Shown here piece after piece: positions 41,301-41,754 of a DNA stretch of 41,754 nt. Both the position numbers and the translations under genes were made by a program. The notes under the pieces were generated by a model, which was not told the DNA's origin, searched no databases, and worked only from the letters and a program-made list of their open reading frames with translations. Each line of letters opens with the position of its first letter. The stretch's first letter is position 1. The DNA comes from Seminavis robusta (taxonomy: Eukaryota > Bacillariophyta > Bacillariophyceae > Naviculales > Naviculaceae). The stretch spans positions 1 to 41,754 of the forward strand of contig CAICTM010000945.1 of assembly GCA_903772945.1 (NCBI GenBank), in the 5' to 3' direction.

Positions 41301-41754
41301 GATATCACAGGAGCATCGACAACGAATGGCAAAGAATCCGATGGCTTTGTGGCGGAGGAGCGTCAGATGGCTGCGGAAGTCGCCGGTAGATGCCTTCCCT
41401 TCCACGAGGACAAGGCGGGGTTCTCTTTTGGTGGAGCTTCTTGTTTTGAACGCATTTGTCTTCCTGCATTCTTGGGAGTCCTAGATTTCGCCAAAGGAGA
41501 TGCTGCGCTTTCCGAGAATGAAAGCAAGAGTAGAATCCGGCGAGCCAGAGCGGCGCTGTACGCGGCATGCCACTTTGTGCCGTTTTCCTCCAGTCTCGAC
41601 ATTGAATGTGTCGGCGAAGCGCTTGTCTCAACGGCCTCCTTTTGCCTGCATATCTTGAATGCGGACCAAGACGCCTTGGAATCCTCCAACCTTGAGAAGG
41701 ATTTTTTGCAGCTACAGACTGGTTGCATCGAGTTCTTTGCCATATGCGTGGAAA
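38348..41754 (+). CDS. Large unrecognised protein, cut by the window end
   Basis: Two exons seen: 38348-39909 and 40007 to the edge, with a 97-nt intron (donor GTAAGT, acceptor CCGTAG). The frame stays open to the last base, giving at least 1103 residues. The start ATG is at 38348. The N-terminus has a lysine-rich stretch (KKEKKEKKDAGFGMKRGFLLDKPKKKK), then a Ser/Thr/Asn-rich segment. From about residue 165 it is mostly helical and Leu-rich (QPELAERRLGWALLQ), without signal peptide or membrane segments. The helical content could suggest an armadillo/HEAT-like solenoid scaffold, but no repeat is clear. Likely cytosolic or nuclear. The function is not recognised. Confidence 0.75.

Noticed and set aside
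1-41754. tRNA genes and CRISPR arrays
   Set aside because: No cloverleaf with intact A and B boxes and no spaced direct-repeat array was seen by eye. A tRNAscan-SE run would settle the tRNA point.

Overview
The window reads as nuclear DNA of a eukaryotic microalga, most likely a pennate diatom. The coding genes carry short GT-AG introns (69 to 119 nt in the best-supported models), many secreted or membrane-anchored proteins, and diatom-type surface families. Intergenic DNA is rich in CTAG runs and GGTACC/CCGGTACCGG-like palindromes. The style reminds me of Seminavis robusta, but this cannot be proven from sequence alone. No operons, CRISPR arrays, rRNA or tRNA genes were seen.

Layout. Positions 1-1770 are mostly non-coding. 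From 1771 to 14954 lies a block of cell-surface genes: a three-exon secreted PPC + von Willebrand D (GDPH motif) protein; two members of a Cys-motif secreted family (4739-5383 and 10850-11647); a tandem pair of another secreted family, the first copy truncated (6023-6622) and the second full length (7229-8347); and two GH20 hexosaminidase-like type II membrane proteins with Cys-rich N-terminal tails (8592-10301 and 11982-14954, both minus). The second of these has two GH20 units, and its C-terminal unit is degenerate. An unrecognised coiled-coil gene with a disturbed frame follows (15373-16782). Next is a minus-strand histone H3-like gene (17168-17598) that only shows when the spliced frame is read. 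Then come a decayed minus-strand coding remnant (about 19144-19440) and a secreted GH31 alpha-glycosidase (19969-22710). The stretch 22711-25057 is repeat-rich: a recently copied 130-bp fragment of the TPR gene lying at 36 kb, an inverted minisatellite and a 304-bp foldback (MITE-like) element.

From 25058 to 30185 (minus) is an eight-exon DHX57-like DExH RNA helicase, whose exon joins I reconstructed. From 30812 to 37902 there is a pair of related genes facing each other: a 282-residue protein with only an N-terminal HET/TIR-like domain (plus), and an 879-residue protein with the same domain followed by eleven kinesin-light-chain-type TPRs (minus). Between them sits a very Ser/Arg/Thr-rich disordered protein (31888-34968, minus). 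The window ends inside a large unrecognised two-exon protein (38348 to edge).

How they may work together (inference): the 1.8-22.7 kb block looks like a neighbourhood of surface, extracellular-matrix and glycan-processing genes, and the GDPH-type VWD protein is a candidate adhesion component. The HET/TIR-like effector-only gene near the HET/TIR-like-TPR gene resembles effector/sensor pairs known from immune or cell-death systems and is the most interesting system here.
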